Below, in pieces: positions 1 to 11,006 of a stretch of 64,000 nt of DNA (positions are counted from its first letter, which is position 1; each line of letters starts with the position of its first letter). Source of the stretch: Cryptomeria japonica (Eukaryota > Streptophyta > Pinopsida > Cupressales > Cupressaceae); the NCBI RefSeq assembly GCF_030272615.1, contig NC_081408.1, positions 766,665,330-766,729,329 of the forward strand, read 5' to 3'. A program made the translations under genes and the position numbers. Below the pieces are notes generated by a model that was not told the DNA's origin, ran no database searches, and saw only the letters and a list, made by a program, of their open reading frames with translations.

Positions 1-515
1 ATTCGATGTTACATATTATTAGGCGGAAAGATCGTAGACAATTCTTGGAGAAAGGAAACATCATTGATAATCATTTTTTACAAATAACACTGAATCAAAT
101 AAATAATAAATGTTTAATGTAATTTTTAAAAATAGAACTCGTTCAATGCTTTCATTCACCGATAGCAAAGAACTTTGACCCACATCATCTCTCGCCATCA
201 GAATTTCGATGACAACTACTGAAATGTTCAACAAGGATGCTGTATATCCAACGTCACTTCCATGTCGGACGGTTGTTGAGGAGCAATCATAGCATCCGTC
301 GAAAATCCGACAGAAATCTGTCGATATTTGTGGTGAGGGGTGCAAATATAGCCACTGTCAAATGAGTTCATTACATCGTCGGATGATCGACAAAAATGGC
401 ATCGTCGGGAAGCCCGACGATGAGTTTTCGACGGTAAATTTGGTCGGAAGTCCAACATGTGGTCGTTGTAAATCCGACAATTAGCCGTCAGAAATTAGGC
501 CCAAATATACTAGTG
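1..515. mobile_element. CACTA (En/Spm-type) transposon, terminal fragment
   Basis: Read on the minus strand from 515, the sequence begins CACTAGTATATTTGGGCC. That is the CACTA terminus typical of plant En/Spm-type DNA transposons. From about 240 to 495 the same stretch is packed with short direct and inverted motifs built on CCGAC and GTCGG (for example around 270, 300, 373, 403-418, 450 and 474), which matches the subterminal transposase-binding repeats of this superfamily. Positions 516-518 (ACC) would be one copy of the 3-bp target duplication. The rest of the element, including any transposase, lies to the left of the window. Small ORFs here look fortuitous. The terminus and repeats are seen directly; the superfamily call follows from known CACTA structure. 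Confidence 0.75.
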
Positions 516-552
516 ACCTGTGTCTAATACAGATGGTACAACATATTGAGTA

Positions 553-2197
553 GTTCATCGGTGAGGGCCAGATCCTCTGCAGTGGAAGCATGTCATCTAC
601 TCCTGTAACATATACATGAATGAGATGTCCCACCATCCTCGTTCGCATCAGTGTCTACACCAGAACATACACTCTGGTAGGTGGGGCACATATGCTGAAT
701 GGGCTGGCTCATGCCAAATGATGCATGAGGTGCTACTGATGAAGGAGGTATCCCTGAGGAAGGAGGTGCTGCTGATGAAGGAGGTGTCACTGATGAAGGA
801 GGTGCTAAAGGTGCTGGTACATCTTCTACTCTGACCAACTGTGTGCCATGCTGAACAATGACATCAGTCAATGATGTAGCTACATGAAGAGTCTGTAATT
901 CCATATACTCCTTTAAGGATATAGGGATAGTGACATAAACCATGGGTTTAGGAGCTGTATGCCTCCTATGTTGTGGATCTACCACCCTATGGGCCCCAGG
1001 TCTATCCTGTGCAGAGCCTCTCCCTCTACTCTGAAATTTTCGAATGTCAAAGTAATTCAGCTTCTCGCCGAGGATAAACTCACAATACAACTTTTTCAAA
1101 AAATATAGAGGCACCTCCCAATTATTACAAGGTGGTTGGTCAAAGACCATATACCACCTATCCCAAAAAGCTTATTTCAACCTAGCATGAACACACCAAT
1201 GTATAGGAAACCGAGTCGTATTAAGTTCTAGGTTGTTACTGGTAACATGATCGGTGAAAAGAGCACATATGTCATCTTTAACTATGCCCTTTTTCTTCAC
1301 TTGATCATATGACAACCCATCCGCATAAAATGTTCGACATCTATCCCTCCATGAACCCCATTTTGTAACCTCCCTAGATACCTCATTTGCTCTATTAGCC
1401 ATTGTTTTTAGTGTTCTGGCAAGGTTTGAGTGGTGCTCAAGCCTAGAGGTCCTCAACCTATTCACCAATATAGAAATTTGGGCACTATTTTGTGTAAGGC
1501 GATTGATGAGATCCTCTTGTGTGGCATCTACATCATCTAATGGAGGACATGGAGGGTTTTAGGGTGGTGGTGGTTGTTGAGGAGCAACATTTTCAAGATT
1601 TTGAGGGTTTTCTTGTTGCTCTTGTGCAATGTTAACATCGTTTTCTTGTGTTGCTTGTGCAGGAGGAGGTCTTTGTTGTCTATTTCATTTTTGGGGATTG
1701 CTTGAAGAATCAAACATCAAATTAATTAAAAAAAAACTTAAATCAATTAAAAAACCCTAATTTAATTAAAATGCAAAGAAAAATAATCAAACAAATCAAA
1801 TCTTACTTGTTTGACGGGGTGCCACTGTTGAAAATTGCTCTCGATGTTGGGAAAATAAAAAATAGCTACAAACCTATGCGGGTTCGATGTTTTTTTGGCT
1901 TCTCCTTGCTGCTGTTCGATGGGTTTTGGCGTTGAAAATGGCCAAAACCCATGGCCTACACAAAAGAAATACGTTTCTCAAAACCCGTATGGGTTTTGAG
2001 AAAATTTAAATTTTTTTATTTTAAAAAAATGTTCCTCAAAACCCGTACGAACTTTTGGTTTCTTTTTATTTTATTTTCTGTAGGCTTGGTGTTACCAAGC
2101 CTAGCACATTTTTGAAATTTTAGAACCCGCATGAGTTATGATTTTTTTTTTTTGGCATGTGGCCAATTTTTTGTTCACCATCTTGGTGCACTTACCC
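553..2197 (-). mobile_element. TE-A copy 1 (unclassified element, left-truncated)
   Basis: This segment is homologous to 39541-39674 plus 43484-44884 elsewhere in the window. Both copies end on the right at the same sequence, CACCATCTTGGTGCACTTACCC, and then diverge, which suggests a real element boundary near 2197. Next to that end, 1860-2150 carries several near-palindromic motifs of the form AACCCGTAYGGGTT, a subterminal-repeat arrangement. Copy 1 keeps about 120 bp of these repeats that copy 2 lacks. One pseudogene (minus strand) starts near the right end and fills most of the copy. Homology stops abruptly near 553, so the left part is missing. I do not recognise the superfamily and no DDE transposase is visible. 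Confidence 0.6.
593..1825 (-). pseudogene. TE-A ORF2 copy 1, unknown family, broken
   Basis: A minus-strand reading frame of about 370 codons is interrupted by only a few stops (near 1684, 1560 and 1172). It is matched codon by codon at 43498-44617. The order is a Q/P-rich N-terminus, a helical segment around NRLRTSRLEHH, a conserved core with WRDRCRTFYADGLSYDQVKKK and WDRWYMVFDQPPCNNWEVPL, a basic stretch, and a P/S-rich tail of PPSS repeats. Comparison with copy 2 suggests a two-exon gene whose tiny first exon begins ATGGCACCCCG. In copy 1 that ATG is GTG (1823-1825), and the intron acceptor GTCAG reads GTTTG (near 1711-1715), so neither initiation nor splicing would work. I know no domain that fits. 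A transposon-encoded DNA-binding or accessory protein is a guess from its position beside the subterminal repeats. Confidence 0.55.
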
Positions 2198-2329
2198 CTA
2201 TTGTGTATGGAACATACAGGTGGACGTATCTGATGCGGGAACGCCATATGAGTATGCTCTGCATATTATGACACATAGGTTCCCATGACTTATAGGGTGA
2301 GGAGAGCCTATTCTTGCATTTGAGGAGGT

Positions 2330-2390
<61 letters not shown>

Positions 2391-3420
2391 GGCTGAGGGG
2401 GAGGTCATCGAGGTGGCAAGCAAGGATGAGGGAGAGGCAAGAGGGGTGGAAGAGATGGGAGGGGTGGTAGATGTGGGATGATTGGCCATGGGAGGGGATT
2501 AGGTGGTGGTGGGGGTGGAGGAGGAGATGAGGGAGGATGTGGGAGGGGTGGTGGTCTGCAGGGTGTGAGGGGAAGAGGAGGAAGCAGTTGGGACGAGGAG
2601 GGCTAGTGGAGGCTGAGGATGTTGCTGCGGTGGAGGCCGAGGAGAGATGAGGTGATGATGGATTTGAGGGGGAGACCGATGGTTCTTCCGATGAGGAGAC
2701 CAAGTCTAAGGAGGTTGGTGGAAGAGGGTTGATTGGATTGGGGGGGTTGGTAGTTGATGAGGAGGATGTTCAACCACTTGCTTGATGGCGAAGGATAGAT
2801 ATGCCATCGCTTGCCCCTCGACATGTCGGTGATTAGGATCGACAACCTTCACAACCACAAGTGGTATAGGTTATAGTGCCTCCACATCAAAAACACACAC
2901 AACTAGGTAGATTACAGGCCATGTTGCAGAGGCTAAAGGGTCAGCTCACATAGGATCCGGTACAGGTTGTGCAGTTACAAAGGTAGGTTACTATTGTGAC
3001 ATTAGAGCGGGATACCGCTTGGGCCGAGAGAGATACATCAAAACATGGTATATAGGCCACCCAAACTTAGATTACACAGGTTACATCAGAGTAGGACATC
3101 AAGATAGAGTGTTGGGACCGAGCTAAGGAGATGGTTCGGACTCTGTAGCTGGCAGCTACATAGGGGGTTACAAGAGAGACCATTAGGAGTCTCATACATC
3201 AGATAGATCGAGCTTCTTACTACAAAGGTCTGTACTTTCAAGCAATACCTATAGCATAGTGGGCTCCTAGTTTTGTAGCTATCTCAATGCGAAGGTTCAC
3301 GCAATCACATAGGCAACGAAGGGGTTATGGTCCTGAGGAGAGATCCTCCTAGCAACATTACAAGTACGGGTAGCTCTAGCTCTCAACTGATAGGTTCTGG
3401 AGGTGGTCATATTGATCCCG
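2198..3420 (+). other. Decayed coding-like region with acidic run
   Basis: Plus-strand translation gives protein-like stretches broken by many stops: a segment ending in an Asp run encoded by the GAT tract, then G-rich low-complexity sequence, then an ERDTAWAERDTSKHG-like segment around 2990-3045 and a further piece to about 3400. Many of the stops are TAG, where CAG is the likely ancestor. This looks like an old plant repeat-encoded protein, but I cannot name the family. Minus-strand ORFs here are H/S/P-rich readings of the same low-complexity DNA. Confidence 0.25.
2331..2389 (+). repeat. (GAT)n microsatellite, about 19 units
   Basis: An uninterrupted run of GAT triplets follows TTTGAGGAGGTT. 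In the coding-like plus frame it would encode poly-Asp. On the minus strand it reads poly-His or poly-Ile, which creates spurious ORFs. Confidence 0.97.
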
Positions 3421-4200
3421 CCCCTTGACTATGATCACAGATGTTGATATTGTACCCTGATTTATTTATTGATATATACACATCATTGTATTTTGATTCT
3501 CCCTCTCGATATGGTACATTGTTGTATATTGATCGCGTTGATATGATACTTTGATTCTCTCTTTGATATGATACTCATTGATGCTCCGATGATCTTATTG
3601 ATTATTGATGTTCATTGATTTCCTTGATACTTATGTTGCGTGATTTGATGGACATTGTTATTGATATGATATCCAGGGACTTGGACATTTTACTATTTCA
3701 TTGATGATTCACTCTGAAGTATCATTGATTTTCCTTTGGATCAGCATGTGGTCACACATACGCATGATGTTATGATAGTAGATATGCTTATACATATTAT
3801 GGATGCAACTACTTTGATTTCGATGAGCTATATGATATGCCTTTGATCTATATGACTTTTTCTTGGATGATGATGCAGATGATGTGATGTGTGCATTTTT
3901 TATTTTTATGATCTACATGCTTCTATGATGATATCAATGTATGTCTAATGGATACTATATGTTTGGAAGGTGATATGCCTATGATGGTTGGATTTGATGA
4001 TTGCAAATGCTTATGATTGTGCAAATGTTTCTAACATGTTTTTGTGCTTTTATGTGCTTTGGATAATGCGATCTAGAATGCCAAATGTTCTTGATATGAT
4101 ATGCACTTTGATAGTGATGTAAAATACGATAATGATTTGAAACATGAAATGTATCTTGAAAATGAGATGTATGATATGAGATGCAAGATTTTAAAATGAT
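3421..4200. other. AT-rich low-complexity DNA, no gene seen
   Basis: The stretch is dominated by repeats of GATATGAT, TTGATT and TGATATG-like words. It grades into the minisatellite that follows. I see no coding frame, LTR boundary or RNA gene. Confidence 0.5.
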
Positions 4201-4505
4201 ATGATGATGATAATGATAATGATATGCATCCTAATGCGATCTTAATATGATATGGTAATGATAGTGATAATGATATGCAACCTAATGTGATCTTAATATG
4301 ATATGGTAATGATATGCAACCTAATGCGATCTTAAGATGACAACGATAATGAAATGATACTTATGCAAGATTAAAATGATATGCAACCTAATGCAAGAGT
4401 AAGATGATAATGATAATGAAATGATATTATGGAAAGATTAAAATGATATGCAACCTAATGCAAGTTTAAGGTGATAATGATAATGAAATGATACTAATGC
4501 ATTAT
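4201..4505 (+). repeat. Minisatellite, five imperfect units
   Basis: Five units start near 4219, 4270, 4309, 4376 and 4443, each opening with AATGATATGCAACCTAATG or a one-base variant. The unit lengths are 39-67 bp. The last two units are the most alike, sharing AATGATAATGAAATGATA. The array is AT-rich and non-coding. Confidence 0.85.
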
Positions 4506-5598
4506 CATTCCCAAATGTTTCCATTTGTTTTGATCAAAGTGACAATGCTTCCTTTGTTTTCATCATCGGGCCTTGATTTGTTGAAAGTTGATACAAGAAT
4601 CATGGTATAATTAAACCATAATGACCCGAGTATAACTTACATGGATTTTGATATTGCAAGATGACACAAGTGTTGAGGTATAATTGAACCAAGATGACCT
4701 GAGTGTTTCTTGGGTAAAACAGACAAGAGTTAACCTTTTTGCCATAAAAATCTGAAATGTCTTAAATGATATGTTGCTTGATCACGTTGTAAGACAAATT
4801 GGTATAGTAGAAGGCTTCACTCCCAAACAATAGACAAAGAAAACATCACATTCATCTCCTACTTCTCTAGTCGTTGAGACATCCTTGAGTCACTTAGGAG
4901 ATATGATAAGAAAAAATCAACAACCATAAGTAAGCATGAATGCTATAGGGAATGTATTCTTGTCAAGTAAAACATCTTGCAAATAGATCATTTGTTCAAT
5001 TCAAATCAATTCAATTCCTTGATGTGTACCTTTGATGGTTTCCCTCTCATTTTGCTATGTTCACTATTGGTTTCTCTGATCCTTGTCTTGTTATGCATTT
5101 GGTCTGATGTCTAAAACCCTCAAGGTGAAATGCCCCTAGCGAGGTTAGGATTTTGCCCCTTGCTGTTGATACTACTTCAATATGGACATTTACTCTGATC
5201 ACCAAACCATGGTGAGATATGATTTAGATAACCGATTCAGATAATCAAGAATGGTGACCACGCTAAGTATGTCCGGGATAACTCTGCGTGTATAAGTATT
5301 TTGTGGTCACTATGAGCTTATATTAGATGGAGCCAAAGATATGTTACAAGTACTGATAGATAGAGGAGCTGCTCTCTCACAAGTGGTGCATGTTGCCAAA
5401 TTTTCACCACTTATTTTTATTGCACTTTTTGATTTGGTTTTTCATTTTTTTTTCTATTTTTCTTGATCATTTGTTTTTTGTCCTAGGGCGCCTGTTTGCT
5501 AGGTTTTCACCCTAGTGACGATTTTTTTATACTTTTTAATTTTTTTTTCTTTTTTGCTGCTTGATTTGTGCATTAGACGACTCAAGTGTAGAATTTCT
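4506..5598. other. Unassigned flank downstream of Gypsy pol
   Basis: The sequence is AT-rich and lies beyond the integrase end of the minus-strand Gypsy pol. By position it could contain that element's 3' untranslated region or LTR. I could not find a matching second LTR, polypurine tract or TSD, so no boundary is called. Confidence 0.3.
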
Positions 5599-8520
5599 TT
5601 AGATGGATGCTATTGGTTGGCTCATCAAACACGTCCCCTTCTGAGGTTGATAATTGATATGCTCCTGATCCATAAGTTGATATGATGACAAGGGTCTTAA
5701 CCAGTTAGGTTCAAATTTCTCCTTCTTTTCCCGATCTTGCTGATTTTTGGGATTTTCTTTTAGAACTAGATCACCAATTTTGAATGCCATTTGTATGACC
5801 TTGTGATTGTAACTTATGCATATTCATTGTTGATATGCCTTGAGATGAACAAAGACACATTGTCGACGTTCATCTAACAACTCTTGCTCTTGCAGTCGGT
5901 TCACTCGACACTCCTCATCTAGAATGAGACCTTTCAATGATACCCGGAGGATGAATATGGTGTAGCTCTTGTAAGTGTGTGGATACTTGTTATGTATGCT
6001 CAAAGTGCAGGATTAAGCTAGACATGCCAATCTTTACCAGCATCATTCATTGTCTTCTTGAGGACCTTCAAGATTGTTTTGTTTGAGGCCTCTTCTTGGC
6101 CATTCCCTTGTGATAATAAGGTGTTAAAAAGTGATGCTGGATATGGAATCGCTCACAAAGGTCTTGTACATGATAATAGAACTAGGAATGCCATACCAAC
6201 ATATGAGGTTGTTCAAGATGAAGGACGATATCTGCTTGCAGGTTACTGTAGTCAATGGAATTACCTCAATCCACTTTGTGAAGTACTTAGTGGTTGTGAT
6301 GATAAACTTGTGTCCATTTGATGAGGAAGGATGAATCTTTCCTAGTAGGTCAAGTCCCCATTGACATCAAGGCTATGATGTAGTGAATGTTTGCAACTCC
6401 TGTGCTGGTGCATGTATGAGATTGCCATGAATTTGGCACTTAGGGCATTTCCTAGGAAACTGATAGGACTCTTTCTCCATTTTTAGCCAGTAATATCCCA
6501 TCCTCAGAAGTTTCTTGGCAAGAGTACGACCACTTGAATGCGTGCCACAAATACCTTCTTGAAGCTCATGTAAGGCAAAGTTAGAGTCGTTATGATCAAG
6601 GCATCGAAGAAGAGTTCCATCAAGATGTCGATGATAAAGTGTCAATGATTAATGTATAGAGGGCAACTTGTCGTATAAAGCTTCATTTTTGGTTACAAGA
6701 TAGTTTTATGGGAGGGTATTGTCTTTGAGATAGGCATAGATCTTCCCGTATAGGGGTGAATCAAAACCATTTAGGGCCCATATGACTTGGGATTCTGAAT
6801 TGCCATAGGCAGGGGAAAACAATTGCTCCACTAGGAATTCATAACGATTCTGTATATCTGGAATTTGTGGGAGCAAGATAATGGTGGCCATTGCATCAAG
6901 AGTTCTATTGTCTAGCCTTGGAATCTGCTCAAATGTGATGTGTACAAAGTACTTTTTATAATCATCCACCATGCGTTTGCAAGGCATCGACTTATCATAT
7001 TTCATCTGATAGTCATCATTAATCTGATTGATAACTAATTGAGAGTCCCCATAGACTTTTAACTCTGTGATTCTCCATTCCACGACTACTTTGATACCTA
7101 TCACTAGAGCTTCGTACTCAGCAATGTTATTGGTGCATGGGATTATCAACCTGTAGGGTCTTGGAATTGTGTCCTTCTAGAGTGATGAACAGAATGCCAA
7201 CACCTAATCCATGTTGTGTATAGGATCCATCAAAGTATAAGATCCATTGCTTGGATGTGATAGTGAGTACATCTGTATTTGAAAATTCCACCTGTAGTGG
7301 GTATTTGTCTTGTAGTGGTGCTTTTGCCAGTTGATCTGTAATTGCTTGTCCTTTGATGGCTCTCTGTTCTGTGTACTAAATGCCAAACTCACTTAGGATC
7401 ATGACCCATTTTGCTAACCTCCATGTGAGAGCGGCTTTGCTGAGTAGATATTTTAGTGAGTCGATCTTTGCCACTAGCTTGATAATATGAGCTAACATTT
7501 AGTGTCACAACTTTTGGGAAGCAAACACTATAGGTGAGCAAGTTTTTTTGATGAAAGTGTAATTGAGTTAAGAGCCATTTAACATTTTGCTAATATAGTG
7601 TATGGCTCTTTCCTTTCTTGCTGAGTCTTCCTGTGGTAGTAATACCCCCAATGACACTTCCATTGTTGATATGTAGAGTAAGTGGCTTTCCCGCTATTGG
7701 TGGTACTAAAATAGGTGGATTCATGACATATTGCTAGCAAGTCATCTACATAATCCTCCATTAAAAGTAACATCATGTTGTGGAAGATTTTTGTCATTTC
7801 TCTTTGATTGGTTTTACCAACATTTTTCAAGCCAAAAGACATGACATTCCAACAATATGTACCCCATGGACATGTGAACGCAGTTTTATCCTAATCTTTT
7901 GAAGCAATCTTGATTTGATTGTAGCCAGAAAAACCATCCATGAGGGATAACATATCATGTCCTACTGTTAGATCAACAATGGTGTCGATGCTAGGTAAAG
8001 GAAAGTCATCTTTCGGACAAGCCTTGTTGAGATCCCTGAAGTCTGTTTAAATCTTGATTCTTTTATCTGGTTTAGATACTAGCACAATGTTAGAGATCCA
8101 TTCGACATAGCTTATAGGTCAGATAAATCCTACATCAAGTAACTTCTTCAGCTCTGCTTTGAACAATATGGCGACATGTGGGTTCATCTTCCTTAATTTC
8201 CGTTTGACTAGTTTATCTCCAAGAGTGACGGACAAGTGATGTATGATGAGATTTAGATCTACCCCTAGCATGTCTGCATAAGACCAAGCAAAATTGATTT
8301 GCTTCTCCTTGAAGAATTTGACAAAGTTAGGTTTCTCTTTTTTCGTTAGTGATTCTCCCAGATGTATGGTTCTTGCTGCTGCTTTAATGCTGATACTTAT
8401 TGATTGAGTTGGGTCAATCAAGATGGGTGATCTCTCCTGGTAATGTTCAGGAAGAGTGTCAAATTTGTCATCTTTAAACGTCTCAAAGAGGTTTTCACCC
8501 TCAGATACGTCCTTTAGTTT
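5599..8520 (-). pseudogene. Ty3/Gypsy pol remnant (RT-RNase H-integrase)
   Basis: Reading the minus strand from 8520 downwards gives the canonical Gypsy order in fragments. A pre-RT segment runs 8119-8500 (LPEHYQERSP, FAWSYADMLGVD, ending LLDVGFI). Reverse transcriptase follows at about 7580-8110, with DGFSGYNQI, a degraded FTCPWGTY and the YVDD box. RNase H is at 6706-7149 with TNNIAEYEAL and YGDSQLV. The integrase zinc finger (HELQEG...CPKCQIHG) is at 6373-6645, and the integrase C-terminus at 5599-5790 with GDLVL and KFEPNWL. The RNase H resembles the extra type carried by plant Tat-lineage Gypsy elements, which is my tentative lineage. Many stops and frameshifts separate the pieces. Plus-strand ORFs at 6058-6334 are antisense readings of the integrase core. 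Confidence 0.85.
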
Positions 8521-9410
8521 TTATTATTTTTTGTGATCTAATACTGCCATTAAATGGTTTTCATCATTAGATCAATTTTTCATTTTGTTCATTTTGTGAC
8601 TGAAAGACTTGGCACTCCCTTGATTGCAGATATCGTTATGTGGTCCACTGATGGAGCATGTTTCAGGATTGACTAAGCAAAGGTATTAAACAATGGTCTC
8701 ATTGTTTTGGATTATTGGTATATCATGGGGTATGTGCACCAAGTTGTGGTACCAAAAGGGGGTCTTAAGATGCCACTTTTTTTTTTTTTTTTTGCGCTGA
8801 AATCAACAAAGTTTGAACTTCAATGACAAATTAAAGATAGTTACACTCCAAATTTGAAGATGCAACAAGAACAAGAGACAGAGTGCTTCGAGTCTACTTT
8901 CTAAACTACTAATTTTTTTTGAAAATGGTGGAGATTAAGGGCTTCAAAAAGGGGGGCCACAAAAGTGGTTTTGTTTTTATGCAAAAAACATAACACAAGG
9001 TCTCTTGTGGCCCCCCTAAAATGTTAACTTTTTTTTTGAATTTTTAAAATCACTTCGATGAGAAATTAGCTAACACCTTGTAGTTTATGCCAGATTTTTC
9101 AGCTAATTTTTTAATGAGTATATAATTTTTTACTAATTTTCAAGGTGGACACATCCTGAAAAACACAAATTTGAGTGTGCTCCCCCCTAAAATCATTAAA
9201 AACTAATAAAAAATTAAAACTCTTTTTTTTTGAATTTTAAAATTGTGTAGAGTGGAGTCTAGTTTCTAAAAATGTAAGTTTTTTCAAAATTTGATGAGCG
9301 TGTAAAAATCTATACCCAAAATAGTGCATGTTGGTTTTTGACAAAAAAAAGACACACTAACAAAAGAAATTATAGATGAAAGACCACGAAACCAAAATTT
9401 TAAATAAATT
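8521..9410. other. T-rich spacer with inverted repeat
   Basis: This non-coding stretch between the Gypsy pol and Copia-I has several homopolymer T runs (for example 8769-8787). Two similar blocks begin CCCCCCTAAAAT (9012 and 9184) and each is followed by a T run and GAATTTT. A hairpin-forming inverted repeat lies at 8950-9017. No gene is seen. Confidence 0.4.
8950..9017. repeat. Inverted repeat, AGGGGGGCCACAA arms
   Basis: The left arm AGGGGGGCCACAA starts at 8950. Its exact reverse complement TTGTGGCCCCCCT ends at 9017. The loop between them is about 40 bp. It could be part of a small foldback or MITE-like element, but no TSD was identified. Confidence 0.7.
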
Positions 9411-10803
9411 TGATAACTCAATGATAAACAGATAGTACCAAACCGATACTGAGAGGGGGGGGGGGGGTGAATCAGTACAGACAAAAACATAGTCCTAAAC
9501 TGGTTTGACAATGGACACTTCAAATGACTGGGAAACAGTGACACCGGTTTGAAACATAGTGCAACCGGTAAAGTTAAGACTAAGCATTAACCGGTTATTC
9601 ACCTAGCTATCCTCTCAACTCAGTACTACACTTCCATTTCACCTTATGCATGAACAAGTGATTTATCATCAAAACATAATAACCGCTAGTTCATCATGAC
9701 TTATTGACAGACACAAGACACTGAATCATCATATGCTTGATAGAAAATAACAAAGCATCACAAGAAAGAAACATCACACATGACACACATATTTTTTCAC
9801 GTGGAAACCCAACTGGGAAAAACCATGGTGGGGATGAATACCCACAAGCTTCTTTAGAACTCTTTAGAAGTCTGCTCTATTAGGAGCCTTGTCCGGTTAG
9901 AGACAATACAATAGGTTATGCTAGAAACTGATCCTGTTAGGAATCACTCGGTTAAGGGATGGCTATATACCCGATTAAGGGTTAAACCCAGCTAAAGGTT
10001 ACCTTGTTAAAGGATTTCAAGAACTTAATAGCTAAAGGATTTCAATGACTCAATAGCTTTGAGTTACCCTGTTAAAGGATTTACAACAAGCCAGTTAAGG
10101 CTACCCTGTTAGGGGATTTCACAACTGTTGAAGTGGTTAAAGATCAACAGGTATTACAATGATCAGATGATAGCACTCAATGCCAATGTAGATCCGCTTT
10201 AGCTCCTCTTCACCTTCTACACTTACACTCTGTAGGTATCACTTCTCTCCTCTGGTTTGGCAAGAATAATGTATCACCTCACTTGGATACACACACAAAT
10301 TTTGCCAACAACATCAGATAGAGACACAACAACAACCATATAGAGAAAAAGATAGGTCGACAACATAAACCCTAAGCGCTAAACTTTTAGGTTAAGCGAT
10401 CCAGTCAAATCAATCCCAACCTTTGATCTTTTTAGGACAATCTCCATCATACATTCTCCATCACTTGCATGGCGGCTAATGACCCATCACGCGTTTCCAC
10501 TATTTAGAGATGTCGCATATTCCCGAGGTAGACGGAAACCCTAAACCTGACCTTTGACCACCAACTGGTTCACCTGGATAGACATTCCGCGTTACCCTTT
10601 TGCACATATGCTGATTCACAAACATTATATCGGTTCCCTCTGCAAGATGCTAAACCGGTAGTCACTTGACCGGTTCACCTCAAACAAACATTTACTGCTT
10701 CACTTTGGCACATATACCGGTTCACACATATACCAGTTCTCTCTTCTCACATATTGACATCAATGACAACATACAATGTCATTGTGTCCTCATAATGCCA
10801 ACA
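9411..10803 (-). repeat. Copia-I 3' LTR
   Basis: 1393 bp, from TGATAACTCAATG to ATAATGCCAACA on the plus strand. It includes a G run of about 14 near 9456 that is shorter in the other LTR, and many CCGGTT words. Its end adjoins the polypurine tract at 10804-10812. Confidence 0.95.
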
Positions 10804-10812
10804 ATCTCCCCG
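10804..10812 (-). promoter_or_regulatory. Copia-I polypurine tract
   Basis: On the minus strand CGGGGAGAT sits immediately before the 3' LTR start TGTTGGCA. This is the expected plus-strand priming site. Confidence 0.8.
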
Positions 10813-11006
10813 TTTGGCAATATACTGAGATATCTCTCCACAATCACATCTTCTCCCCCTTGACAACAATGACAAAGTGGAGGCACAATTTCCTGTATCG
10901 TTATGCTGCTCCCCCTGAGGAGTGGCATCCCTCAACACATCAATCCTAGAAAGATTGGACACTGCAATACTTGATTGATGTGGAGCACATACCTTTAGTT
11001 CACCTC

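Noticed and set aside
2175-2845. Poly-His and poly-Ile ORFs on the minus strand
   Set aside because: Produced by the GAT microsatellite and G-rich flank; no conserved protein context.
6058-6334. Plus-strand ORFs of 67-87 codons
   Set aside because: Antisense to the integrase core of the minus-strand Gypsy pol.
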